DNA from: Anaerolineaceae bacterium UBA2260
Lineage (GTDB): Bacteria; Chloroflexota; Anaerolineae; Anaerolineales; Anaerolineaceae
Direction: 5' to 3'
Assembly: GCA_002347485.1 (NCBI GenBank)
Contig: DDXM01000036.1
Span: 1 to 6,445, forward strand
Length of the DNA: 6,445 nucleotides
This document shows positions 1-4,624 of the stretch, piece after piece. Numbering within the stretch: the first letter of the stretch is position 1; each line of letters begins with the position of its first letter. Made by a program: the position numbers and the translations under genes. The notes beneath the pieces were generated by a model. It searched no databases. It worked only from the letters and a program-made list of their open reading frames with translations, and was not told where the DNA came from.

Positions 1-58
1 CATCCACGACCTCATCACCGAGGATGACCCCGCATTGCACGTAAAGATCTCGTTTTGA
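1..58 (+). CDS. C-terminal end of an unidentified upstream protein (partial)
   Basis: The left edge cuts into a reading frame whose codons begin at position 2 and end at a TGA at 56-58. The last 18 residues read IHDLITEDDPALHVKISF. The other two forward frames stop earlier (TGA at 25-27, TAA at 42-44). A strong intrinsic terminator begins 22 bp after the stop, which is what a true gene end would show. Too little is visible to name a family or function. The call rests on frame and context only. Confidence 0.6.
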   Translation, partial: IHDLITEDDPALHVKISF

Positions 59-80
59 CGGTTTGTAAAGTGTTTGGGTC

Positions 81-114
81 AACCGGGGTTCACGAACTAG
101 AACCCCGGTTTTTT
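81..114 (+). terminator. Rho-independent terminator of the upstream gene
   Basis: A perfect 11-bp inverted repeat (AACCGGGGTTC at 81-91, GAACCCCGGTT at 100-110) encloses an 8-nt loop. The strand then runs into six consecutive T (109-114). It sits 22 bp after the stop of the upstream gene and separates it from everything to the right. Confidence 0.92.
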
Positions 115-123
115 GCACTAAAT

Positions 124-169
124 GTGTTCTAGTGCAGAAAGCCGGAGTCTAAAACCAGACACCGGGTTT
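124..169 (+). repeat. Diverged direct repeat, copy A
   Basis: Matches 255-300 at 37 of 46 positions without gaps, by eye. The shared core runs GTGTTC, AGTGCAGA, GAGTC, AAAA and CCGGGTTT in the same order. This copy can form a hairpin: CCGGAGTCT (about 148-156) pairs with AGACACCGG across a 6-nt AAAACC loop with one A:A mismatch, followed by GTTTT. That resembles a weak intrinsic terminator. Confidence 0.65.
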
Positions 170-182
170 TCCGTCACCACCG

Positions 183-249
183 GGGAAGTACAAATTTTCT
201 CTGATGCGAATCGCAGCGTATCATTAAGAGGTAAACCAGGTATCTTCCC
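183..249 (+). other. Nested inverted repeats between the two direct repeats
   Basis: TGATGCG at 202-208 can pair with CGTATCA at 217-223 (one G-U) across an 8-nt loop. CTC at 199-201 can pair with GAG at 228-230, and GGGAAG at 183-188 with CTTCCC at 244-249. Together these outline an extended fold. Pairing was judged by eye without energy calculation and could be coincidental. Confidence 0.3.
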
Positions 250-254
250 GCGAG

Positions 255-300
255 GTGTTCCAGTGCAGAGACACAGAGTCCAAAAACAGGCTCCGGGTTT
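255..300 (+). repeat. Diverged direct repeat, copy B
   Basis: Second copy of the repeat seen at 124-169, offset by exactly 131 bp and about 80% identical over 46 bp. The hairpin of copy A is only partly kept: GAGTCC against GGCTC with one bulged base. Substitutions are scattered rather than compensatory, which suggests decay rather than selection on structure. Confidence 0.65.
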
Positions 301-361
301 ACAGGCGGCGGCAAAGAAACACGGTTTATTAATCCGGTAAGATTTGTGGACAACGATCTAC

Positions 362-392
362 TTTAAATATATTCAACTCATTGCGCTATAAT
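362..392 (+). promoter_or_regulatory. Probable promoter of the ZIP transporter gene
   Basis: A consensus TATAAT lies at 387-392. The best -35 match is TTTAAA at 362-367 (4 of 6 to TTGACA) with a long 19-bp spacer, so the -35 assignment is weak. The expected start near 399 would give a leader of about 24 nt containing AAAAGGG (409-415), 7 nt before the ATG at 423. Confidence 0.55.
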
Positions 393-422
393 TACTCAAA
401 CTTGACATAAAAGGGCATATTC

Positions 423-1235
423 ATGGTCGCCTTTCTTTCTTCATTCTCCCCCGTGCTCCAGGCGCTGTTCGCCACCCTCTTCACCTGGGCGGTCACCGCC
501 CTGGGCGCGGCTTTTGTGTTCGTCAACAAAACCATCTCCCGCCGGCTGTTGGTGATCATGCTTGGCTTCGCCGCCGGTGTGATGATCGCCGCCTCATTCT
601 TCTCACTGCTGCTGCCCGCCATCGACATGGCTGAGGCTTCCGGCACCCCCGGCTGGCTGCCGGCTGTGGTCGGCTTCCTCGCCGGCGGCGCCTTTCTATA
701 CGGTATCGACAAGCTGCTGCCGCACTTGCATGTGGGGCTCGATATGGACCAATCCGAGGGTATCAAGACCCACTGGCAGCGCTCGGTTCTGCTCGTATTA
801 GCCATCACGCTGCACAACTTCCCGGAAGGGCTGGCCGTGGGTGTGGCGTTCGGGGCGGTAGCGGCAGGCGTGCCTTCCGCCAGCCTCACCTCGGCGCTGG
901 CGCTGGCCTTGGGTATTGGGCTGCAGAACTTCCCCGAGGGCATGGCAGTTTCCATGCCGCTGCGCGGGGAGGGCATCTCGCGCCGCAGGGCGTTCATGCT
1001 GGGGCAGGCTTCCGGCATCGTGGAGCCCATCGCCGGTGTGCTGGGCGCACTGGCGGTTATCACCATGCAGAGCATCCTGCCTTACGCCTTGAGCTTCGCC
1101 GCGGGTGCAATGATCTACGTGGTGGTCGAGGAGCTCATTCCCGAGAGCCAGCGCGGTGAGAGCACTGACCTCGGCACGCTGGGCGCCATGGTGGGTTTCG
1201 CCGTGATGACCTTCCTCGACGTGGCACTGGGATAA
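423..1235 (+). CDS. ZIP-family divalent metal transporter (GufA/ZupT-like)
   Basis: A 270-residue integral membrane protein predicted to move Zn(II) or related divalent metals (Fe, Mn) into the cytoplasm. The hallmark ZIP metal-site motifs are present: HNFPEG at residues 131-136 in the fourth membrane helix and QNFPEG at 168-173 in the fifth. GIVEP at 198-202 and EELIPES at 236-242 match the later helices, the latter supplying the glutamate used at the second metal site in characterised bacterial ZIPs. About eight hydrophobic segments can be traced (roughly 11-35, 42-65, 79-98, 121-148, 154-180, 188-213, 218-238, 250-269). The loop after helix 3 has a short His stretch, PHLHVG. Length is normal for the GufA-like branch. 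The ATG at 423 follows AAAAGGG at 7 nt. The stop lies 18 bp before a carrier-protein gene, implying one transcript. Metal selectivity cannot be read from sequence alone. Confidence 0.93.
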   Translation: MVAFLSSFSPVLQALFATLFTWAVTALGAAFVFVNKTISRRLLVIMLGFAAGVMIAASFFSLLLPAIDMAEASGTPGWLPAVVGFLAGGAFLYGIDKLLPHLHVGLDMDQSEGIKTHWQRSVLLVLAITLHNFPEGLAVGVAFGAVAAGVPSASLTSALALALGIGLQNFPEGMAVSMPLRGEGISRRRAFMLGQASGIVEPIAGVLGALAVITMQSILPYALSFAAGAMIYVVVEELIPESQRGESTDLGTLGAMVGFAVMTFLDVALG

Positions 1236-1253
1236 ACCAACACTGGAGCTGAC

Positions 1254-1502
1254 ATGAAACAGGACATCATCGAAAAACTCAACCAGTACATCACCAGCCG
1301 CGTGCTGCGCGACCCCGCGCGCACCCTCTCGCCTGATGAGCCGCTCATTTCCGGGGGCATCATCGACTCGTTCAACCTGGTCGACCTGGCGATCTTCACC
1401 GAGGACGAATTCGGCGTGCATCTCGACGATATGGAGCTCAACGTGGAGCACTTCGATTCGCTCAACCAGCTGGCTGAGCTGATCCAATCGCGCCTGGGCT
1501 GA
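1254..1502 (+). CDS. Acyl/aminoacyl carrier protein, DSF type
   Basis: An 82-residue acidic, helical protein with the phosphopantetheine attachment signature GGIIDSFNLVDL. Ser39 is the predicted site where a 4'-phosphopantetheine arm is added by a Sfp/AcpS-type transferase. The motif reads DSF, as in D-alanyl carrier proteins and stand-alone carriers of adenylation systems, rather than the DSL typical of fatty-acid-synthesis AcpP. The helix after it (NLVDLAIFTEDEFG) and the C-terminal helix (SLNQLAELIQSRL) complete the four-helix fold, and the length is normal. GGAG at 1245-1248 lies 5 nt before the ATG. It starts 18 bp after the ZIP gene and probably shares its transcript, yet no ligase, synthase or thioesterase is visible in the window, so its cargo is unknown. 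The partner may be encoded by the truncated upstream gene or elsewhere. Confidence 0.88.
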   Translation: MKQDIIEKLNQYITSRVLRDPARTLSPDEPLISGGIIDSFNLVDLAIFTEDEFGVHLDDMELNVEHFDSLNQLAELIQSRLG

Positions 1503-1556
1503 TTCAGACAAACTATACAAAAAATATACAATTTCTTCACAATTTTCGGCTATCAT
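1503..1556 (+). promoter_or_regulatory. Promoter with 11-bp-phased heptamer repeats (PhoB/PhoP-class operator candidate)
   Basis: Starting right after the carrier-protein stop codon, related heptamers recur exactly every 11 bp: TTCAGAC (1503), TATACAA (1514), TATACAA (1525) and TTCACAA (1536). The last three are each followed by a four-base A- or T-rich spacer. A -10-like TATCAT lies at 1551-1556, and no good -35 box is found at 16-18 bp, so units 2 and 3 occupy the place of the -35. Seven conserved bases plus four AT-rich bases per turn is the layout recognised by OmpR/PhoB-family response regulators, and the TTCACA form resembles Bacillus PhoP boxes. The regulator's identity is inference. 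Confidence 0.5.
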
Positions 1557-1570
1557 CACATTAGAAGATG

Positions 1571-1576
1571 AGGAGG
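1571..1576 (+). promoter_or_regulatory. Strong ribosome binding site for the PepSY-like gene
   Basis: AGGAGG, within GAGGAGGT, lies 6 nt before the ATG at 1583. This near-perfect Shine-Dalgarno fixes the start of the downstream gene and implies efficient translation. Confidence 0.85.
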
Positions 1577-1582
1577 TTCTGA

Positions 1583-2344
1583 ATGAACAAAACGCTTCTA
1601 ATTGTGATGGTTGTGGCGGCGGCGCTCGTGCTTGGTATTGGCGCAGGCTACGCCGTGAGCCGGGTGCTGCCGACCCCGGCGCAATTCATGATGGGTGATA
1701 ACGCGAACACCTTGCCGTATGACCGGTCAAACGCCGACGCTTACCGCTCTGATGGCAGCTGGCTGCCCGAGCGCATGGGAAGGTACAGCGGCAGGATGGG
1801 CGCGCGCGGTGGTATGCACGGGGGAATGATCCCATGGACCAGCAGCAACAACACGACTGGTGAGCGCATCAGCATGGATGACGCGCTCGCGCAGGCTGAA
1901 GCCTATGCCGGTGAGATCGGCGATAACCTGCGGGTCAGCGAGGTGATGGAGTTCTCGCGTAACTTCTACGCCATCGTGATCGAAACCGACAGCGGCAGGG
2001 GCGCGATGGAACTGCTGATCGACCCGTACAGTGGTACGGTGAGCCCCGAGGGCGGCCCCAACATGATGTGGAACGCTAAGTACAGTCACATGCGCTGGCA
2101 GAGCGGCGGGGGTGAGAACACGCTCAGCGTGAGCGAAGCCATGGCAGCCGCCCAACAGGCGTTGGATGAACAACTACCCGGCGCAGTGCTGGAAGAGCAC
2201 GGCACAGAGTTTTACGGCTATTACAGCTTTGACTACAGCCTGGCTGGCGAGATTGCCGGCATGCTGTCAGTGAACGGTACAGACGCAGAGGTCTGGTTCC
2301 ATAACTGGCATGGAGAATTTATTGGTGAAAAGGAGATCGAGTAA
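1583..2344 (+). CDS. Membrane-anchored protein with Met/Gly-rich linker and two PepSY-like repeats
   Basis: A 253-residue protein. Residues 5-25 form one hydrophobic helix with a lysine on the N-terminal side, so a membrane anchor or uncleaved signal with the rest outside the cytoplasm is likely. Residues 36-83 are rich in Met, Gly and Arg (MMG, GRMGARGGMHGGM). Two similar alpha/beta units follow, at about 96-155 (ISMDDALAQAEAY to LLIDPYSGTVSPE) and 181-247 (LSVSEAMAAAQQAL to EVWFHNWHGEFI). Each has a helix that opens with (I/L)S, then beta strands, ending in a D/G-turn-V-(S/W) strand as in PepSY-type domains. PNMMWNAKYSHM sits between them. I recall similar proteins beside heavy-metal or copper genes, but no function is proven. 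The stop overlaps the next ATG by one base (TAATG), showing translational coupling. Expression is probably governed by the phased repeats upstream. Confidence 0.85.
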   Translation: MNKTLLIVMVVAAALVLGIGAGYAVSRVLPTPAQFMMGDNANTLPYDRSNADAYRSDGSWLPERMGRYSGRMGARGGMHGGMIPWTSSNNTTGERISMDDALAQAEAYAGEIGDNLRVSEVMEFSRNFYAIVIETDSGRGAMELLIDPYSGTVSPEGGPNMMWNAKYSHMRWQSGGGENTLSVSEAMAAAQQALDEQLPGAVLEEHGTEFYGYYSFDYSLAGEIAGMLSVNGTDAEVWFHNWHGEFIGEKEIE

Positions 2345-2781
2345 TGAATAAAACTTTAAAATGGATTTTGATCGGCCTGGGCATCGCGCTGGTGGTATTC
2401 TTCATCTCCATGTCGGCGTTCTATATGCTGCGTGTAGCCAGCGGCACAGACGGCACGACCTGGCGCGGTATGATGCCCTTTCAGGGTATGATGCCCTTTC
2501 AGGGTATGATGCCCTACCGGAGCGGCTACCACATGCCTTTCTTTGGCTTCATGCCGATGATGGGGTTCGGCTTCTTCCGCTTGCTGCTGCCCCTGGCAGT
2601 GATTGGCTTTGCCGTGTATGGCGTGGTCAGGCTGGCGGGCGGCAAGTCCAACCGCTATGATGCGGGCGTGTCACAAACCCCGCCGCCGCTCACCGGCGAA
2701 ACTGAACGCGTCTGCGTTGCCTGTGGTAAGGCATTACCAGGCGAGGGCGAGTACTGCCCGCACTGCGGCGCGAAACAGTAA
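2344..2781 (+). CDS. Two-helix membrane protein with Met-rich loop and C-terminal zinc ribbon
   Basis: A 145-residue protein. Hydrophobic segments at about 7-29 and 77-98 flank a loop of roughly 45 residues that is extraordinarily rich in Met, Phe, Pro and Gly (GMMPFQ twice, then GMMPYR, then MPFFGFMPMMGFGFF). After the second helix, a Pro-rich linker leads to a rubredoxin-like zinc ribbon with Cys124, Cys127, Cys138 and Cys141 (CVAC, ten residues, CPHC), ending CGAKQ. With the basic N-terminus inside, the ribbon would be cytoplasmic and the Met-rich loop outside. Met clusters of this kind often bind Cu(I) or similar soft metals, so a metal-related role is plausible but not shown. AAGGAG at 2330-2335 lies 8 nt before the ATG, which overlaps the previous stop. 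Both partners begin MNKTL. I do not recognise a named family for the whole protein. Confidence 0.85.
   Translation: MNKTLKWILIGLGIALVVFFISMSAFYMLRVASGTDGTTWRGMMPFQGMMPFQGMMPYRSGYHMPFFGFMPMMGFGFFRLLLPLAVIGFAVYGVVRLAGGKSNRYDAGVSQTPPPLTGETERVCVACGKALPGEGEYCPHCGAKQ
2467..2520 (+). repeat. 18-bp in-frame tandem repeat encoding GMMPFQ
   Basis: GGTATGATGCCCTTTCAG occurs twice without a mismatch (2467-2484 and 2485-2502). A third unit (2503-2520) matches for its first 13 bases and then diverges. Each unit adds six residues to the Met-rich loop. Perfect identity of two neighbouring copies, with no synonymous change, points to a recent duplication or to slippage. Confidence 0.9.
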
Positions 2782-2802
2782 AAGTCCAACCATGAGACTC
2801 CC

Positions 2803-2830
2803 ACAATCCTTTCACACGAAGGGATTGTTT
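2803..2830 (+). terminator. Hairpin after the zinc-ribbon gene; weak terminator or operator palindrome
   Basis: ACAATCCTTTC (2803-2813) pairs with GAAGGGATTGT (2818-2828) as an 11-bp stem with one G-U and a 4-nt ACAC loop, 21 bp after the stop at 2781. Only three T follow (2828-2830), so termination would be weak. The right arm lies where the -35 of the aminopeptidase promoter should be, so the same palindrome could instead serve as a protein-binding site. Confidence 0.55.
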
Positions 2831-2842
2831 GGTTATCGGGTA

Positions 2843-2848
2843 TATAAT
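2843..2848 (+). promoter_or_regulatory. -10 element of the aminopeptidase promoter
   Basis: A consensus TATAAT lies 34 bp before the ATG at 2883. No convincing -35 box is seen at 16-18 bp upstream; that place is taken by the right arm of the 2803-2828 palindrome. A start near 2855 would give a leader of about 28 nt. Confidence 0.5.
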
Positions 2849-2882
2849 TGTGCTCGACTGAATTCTTTCGGAGGAGATTTTC

Positions 2883-3989
2883 ATGGACATTCGCGATCAG
2901 AAACTGGCGCAACTCATCACGCAATACTCGGTCAACGTGCAACCCGGCGACAAGGTGGTCATCCGCTCGGGCGCGCTGGCTGAACCCCTGGTCAAGGAGT
3001 TCTACAAGGCAGTGCTGGCTGCCGGTGGGCATCCCATACTGTGGACCGAGTACCCCTGGGAAGCTGAGATCATGCTGGGCAGCGGCAGTGAAGCGCAGTA
3101 CACCTACATCCACAAGCCGGTGGAAAACTTCTATGCTACTTATGATCGCCTGATCCGCGTGCTGGCGGAGGATAACACCAAGAACCTCAACAGCATCGAC
3201 TCCGATGTCTACACTCGCTTCACCCAATCGCGCGGACCCATGATGAACACCTACATGGATCGCACCGCGCGCGGCGAGCTGCGCTGGGCGCTGACGCTTT
3301 ACCCCACCAATGCCTATGCCCAGGACGCCGACATGTCGCTGGACGAGTACGCTGATTTCGTCTACAACGCCTGCATGCCCGACCAGAACGACCCGGTGGG
3401 ATACTGGCGCGGCGTTTCTGAACGGCAGGAGCGCATCGTCAAATGGTTGAAGGGTAAGAAGAACGTGCACCTCCTCGGCAAGGGCACCGACCTACGCCTC
3501 AGCATTGAGGGGCGCAACTTCATCAATTGCGATTGTCGCGTCAACATTCCTGACGGCGAGATCTTCACCGGTCCGGTGGAAGACAGTATGGAAGGTCACG
3601 TCAGTTTCTCCTATCCCACCATCTACCACGGGCGCGAGGTCACCGGCGTGCAGCTCGAGTTCAAGAAGGGGCGGGTGGTCAAAGCCTCCGCCGATAAGAA
3701 CGAGGAATTCCTGCTCAAGACCATCGACACTGACGAGGGTGCACGCGGGGTAGGAGAGTTCGCCATCGGCACCAACGAGGGCATTCAGCGCTTCACGCGC
3801 CAGATCCTGTTTGATGAAAAGATCGGCGGCTCGTTCCACATGGCGCTCGGCAAGGGCTATCCCGAGTCGGGCAGCGTAGCGCAGTCCGCCATCCACTGGG
3901 ACATGATCTGCGACCTGCGCGACGGTGGGCAGATTTGGGTCGATGACCAACTGCTTTACGAGAACGGCAAGTTTGTCATCGAAGGTTAA
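2883..3989 (+). CDS. M29-family metallo-aminopeptidase (AmpS/thermophilic aminopeptidase type)
   Basis: A 368-residue cytoplasmic enzyme predicted to remove N-terminal residues from peptides using a two-metal centre. The N-terminal half shows the family pattern LITQYSVNVQPGDKVVIR (residues 11-28) and EPLVKEFYKAVLAAGGHP. The C-terminal half carries the expected metal-ligand and active-site segments: NIPDGEIFTGP (Glu226), GVGEFAIGTNEGI (Glu292), FHMALGKGYPE (His319, Tyr326) and IHWDMI (His338, Asp340). No key residue appears to be missing and the length is close to the usual 370-410. GGAGGAG at 2870-2876 lies 6 nt before the ATG, supporting this start. It has its own -10 element and its own terminator, so it is probably monocistronic, with a housekeeping role in peptide turnover. 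Metal identity (Co, Zn or Mn in relatives) cannot be told here. Confidence 0.93.
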   Translation: MDIRDQKLAQLITQYSVNVQPGDKVVIRSGALAEPLVKEFYKAVLAAGGHPILWTEYPWEAEIMLGSGSEAQYTYIHKPVENFYATYDRLIRVLAEDNTKNLNSIDSDVYTRFTQSRGPMMNTYMDRTARGELRWALTLYPTNAYAQDADMSLDEYADFVYNACMPDQNDPVGYWRGVSERQERIVKWLKGKKNVHLLGKGTDLRLSIEGRNFINCDCRVNIPDGEIFTGPVEDSMEGHVSFSYPTIYHGREVTGVQLEFKKGRVVKASADKNEEFLLKTIDTDEGARGVGEFAIGTNEGIQRFTRQILFDEKIGGSFHMALGKGYPESGSVAQSAIHWDMICDLRDGGQIWVDDQLLYENGKFVIEG

Positions 3990-4004
3990 CCTGTATTTTT
4001 ACGC

Positions 4005-4035
4005 AAAGCGCGGGGTCATTTGACTCCGCGCTTTT
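4005..4035. terminator. Strong hairpin terminator between convergent genes
   Basis: AAAGCGCGGGGTC (4005-4017) pairs with GACTCCGCGCTTT (4022-4034) as a 13-bp stem with one G-U around an ATTT loop, ending in four T (4032-4035). It begins 15 bp after the aminopeptidase stop and lies 20 bp from the end of the minus-strand VOC gene. It therefore probably serves both, although the T-run on the minus strand is only three long. Confidence 0.88.
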
Positions 4036-4054
4036 GTGTCCCGGCTTTAGAAAA

Positions 4055-4477
4055 CTATTGACCGCTCTTCATTGGTTCTGAAGGCATCGCGGACATTTCC
4101 ATGGTGAAGATCTCCCACAGGTGACCGTCGAGGTCAGCGAAACCGCGCTGGTACATCCAACCCTCATCCATCGAGATGGTCTCTCTGGCGCCCGCGGCGA
4201 GCGCTTGGTCGAGCATCGCATCCACCTCGGCGCGATTTTCCATGGTCAAAGAAACAATCGACTCGGCGACTCTGGATGAATCGGCAATCTCTTTCTTGAT
4301 GAAGTTCTTGAAGAAGTCCTTGCGCAGCAACATCACGAAGATCTCCTCACTGATGACCATGCACGCAGCGTTCTCGTCAGTGAATTGCGGGTTATAAGTG
4401 TAGCCCAGTTTGGCGAAGAAGCCTTTGCTGCGGTTCAGGTCTTCCACTGGTAGGTTCACAAAGATCATTTTTTTCAT
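4055..4477 (-). CDS. VOC-superfamily (glyoxalase/extradiol dioxygenase-like) protein
   Basis: A 140-residue single-chain protein with the paired beta-alpha-beta-beta-beta layout of the vicinal oxygen chelate fold. The N-terminal unit starts MIFVNLPVEDLNRSKGFFAKLGY (a typical VOC opening, read here in two parts: residues 4-16 and 17-26). The C-terminal unit ends in FADLDGHLWEIF (113-124) with the usual metal-ligand glutamate at 122. The first-strand position that is His in glyoxalase I is Asn8 here, so a complete canonical metal site is doubtful and the substrate is unknown. The ATG at 4477 is chosen over an in-frame TTG at 4483 because AGGAG (4489-4485) lies 7 nt before the ATG but only 1 nt before the TTG. 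It is convergent with the aminopeptidase and divergent from the M23 gene, with its own promoter. Confidence 0.88.
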   Translation of the reverse strand: MKKMIFVNLPVEDLNRSKGFFAKLGYTYNPQFTDENAACMVISEEIFVMLLRKDFFKNFIKKEIADSSRVAESIVSLTMENRAEVDAMLDQALAAGARETISMDEGWMYQRGFADLDGHLWEIFTMEMSAMPSEPMKSGQ

Positions 4478-4502
4478 TCTCAAGCTCCTATTCTGTCAGT
4501 TC

Positions 4503-4508
4503 ATTATA
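4503..4508 (-). promoter_or_regulatory. -10 element of the VOC gene promoter
   Basis: On the minus strand, TATAAT reads at 4508-4503, about 26 nt before the ATG at 4477. The nearest -35 candidate is TTGGAT with a 19-bp spacer, which is weak. The expected transcript start near 4497 leaves room for the AGGAG at 4489-4485. Confidence 0.5.
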
Positions 4509-4603
4509 ACAAAATAAGACACAAATTATCCAAATAGGCAGCGGGGAAGTGCGCGGTGTGTGGATTTATCGGCACAAAACTTGCACCGAATAACAGGTGA
4601 AAA

Positions 4604-4621
4604 ATGTCGAAGGTGAGGTGA
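4604..4621 (+). other. Possible 5-codon leader ORF before the M23 gene
   Basis: ATG at 4604 opens MSKVR and stops at TGA 4619-4621, 3 nt before the main ATG at 4625. AGGTGA (4595-4600) lies upstream at a short 3-nt spacing. The little frame runs over the GAGGTG ribosome binding site of the main gene, so if translated it could couple or tune initiation. It may equally be chance. Confidence 0.2.
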
Positions 4622-4624
4622 GCT

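Larger units (their letters stand above)
115..386. other. Gene-free spacer with degenerate repeats
   Basis: About 270 bp between the first terminator and the promoter of the ZIP transporter gene. I see no credible gene: the only open frame (122-340) has no ribosome binding site and its product is low-complexity and basic. The stretch contains two related copies of a roughly 46-bp direct repeat and an intervening sequence able to fold back on itself, both listed separately. It may be a relic of a repetitive extragenic element or encode a structured RNA; neither is established. Confidence 0.6.

Noticed and set aside
124..300. Possible CRISPR fragment
   Set aside because: Only two diverged copies about 85 bp apart, no further units, and no cas genes.
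122..340. A 72-codon forward frame in the left spacer
   Set aside because: No ribosome binding site, composition set by the two diverged direct repeats, no recognisable protein feature, and it starts only 7 bp after the T-run of a strong terminator.
402..407. Perfect TTGACA just before the ZIP start codon
   Set aside because: Only 16 bp separate its start from the start-codon region at 423, so a matching -10 would fall inside the gene. The TATAAT at 387-392 fits better.
392..1075. A 227-codon minus-strand frame
   Set aside because: It lies opposite the ZIP gene, whose helices and metal motifs are unmistakable. The antisense product is Ala/Ser/Pro-rich with no fold signature.
798..1559. Overlapping long minus-strand frames (798-1559 and 1115-1540)
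   Set aside because: They are opposite the ZIP and carrier-protein genes, run through the promoter region, and encode low-complexity Arg/His-rich sequence.
2655..3470. A 271-codon minus-strand frame
   Set aside because: It crosses the intergenic promoter and the aminopeptidase start; the plus-strand gene has ribosome binding site, catalytic residues and full length.
4478..4483. In-frame TTG start for the VOC protein, two codons upstream
   Set aside because: Its spacing to the AGGAG is only 1 nt, whereas the ATG at 4477 has the normal 7 nt.
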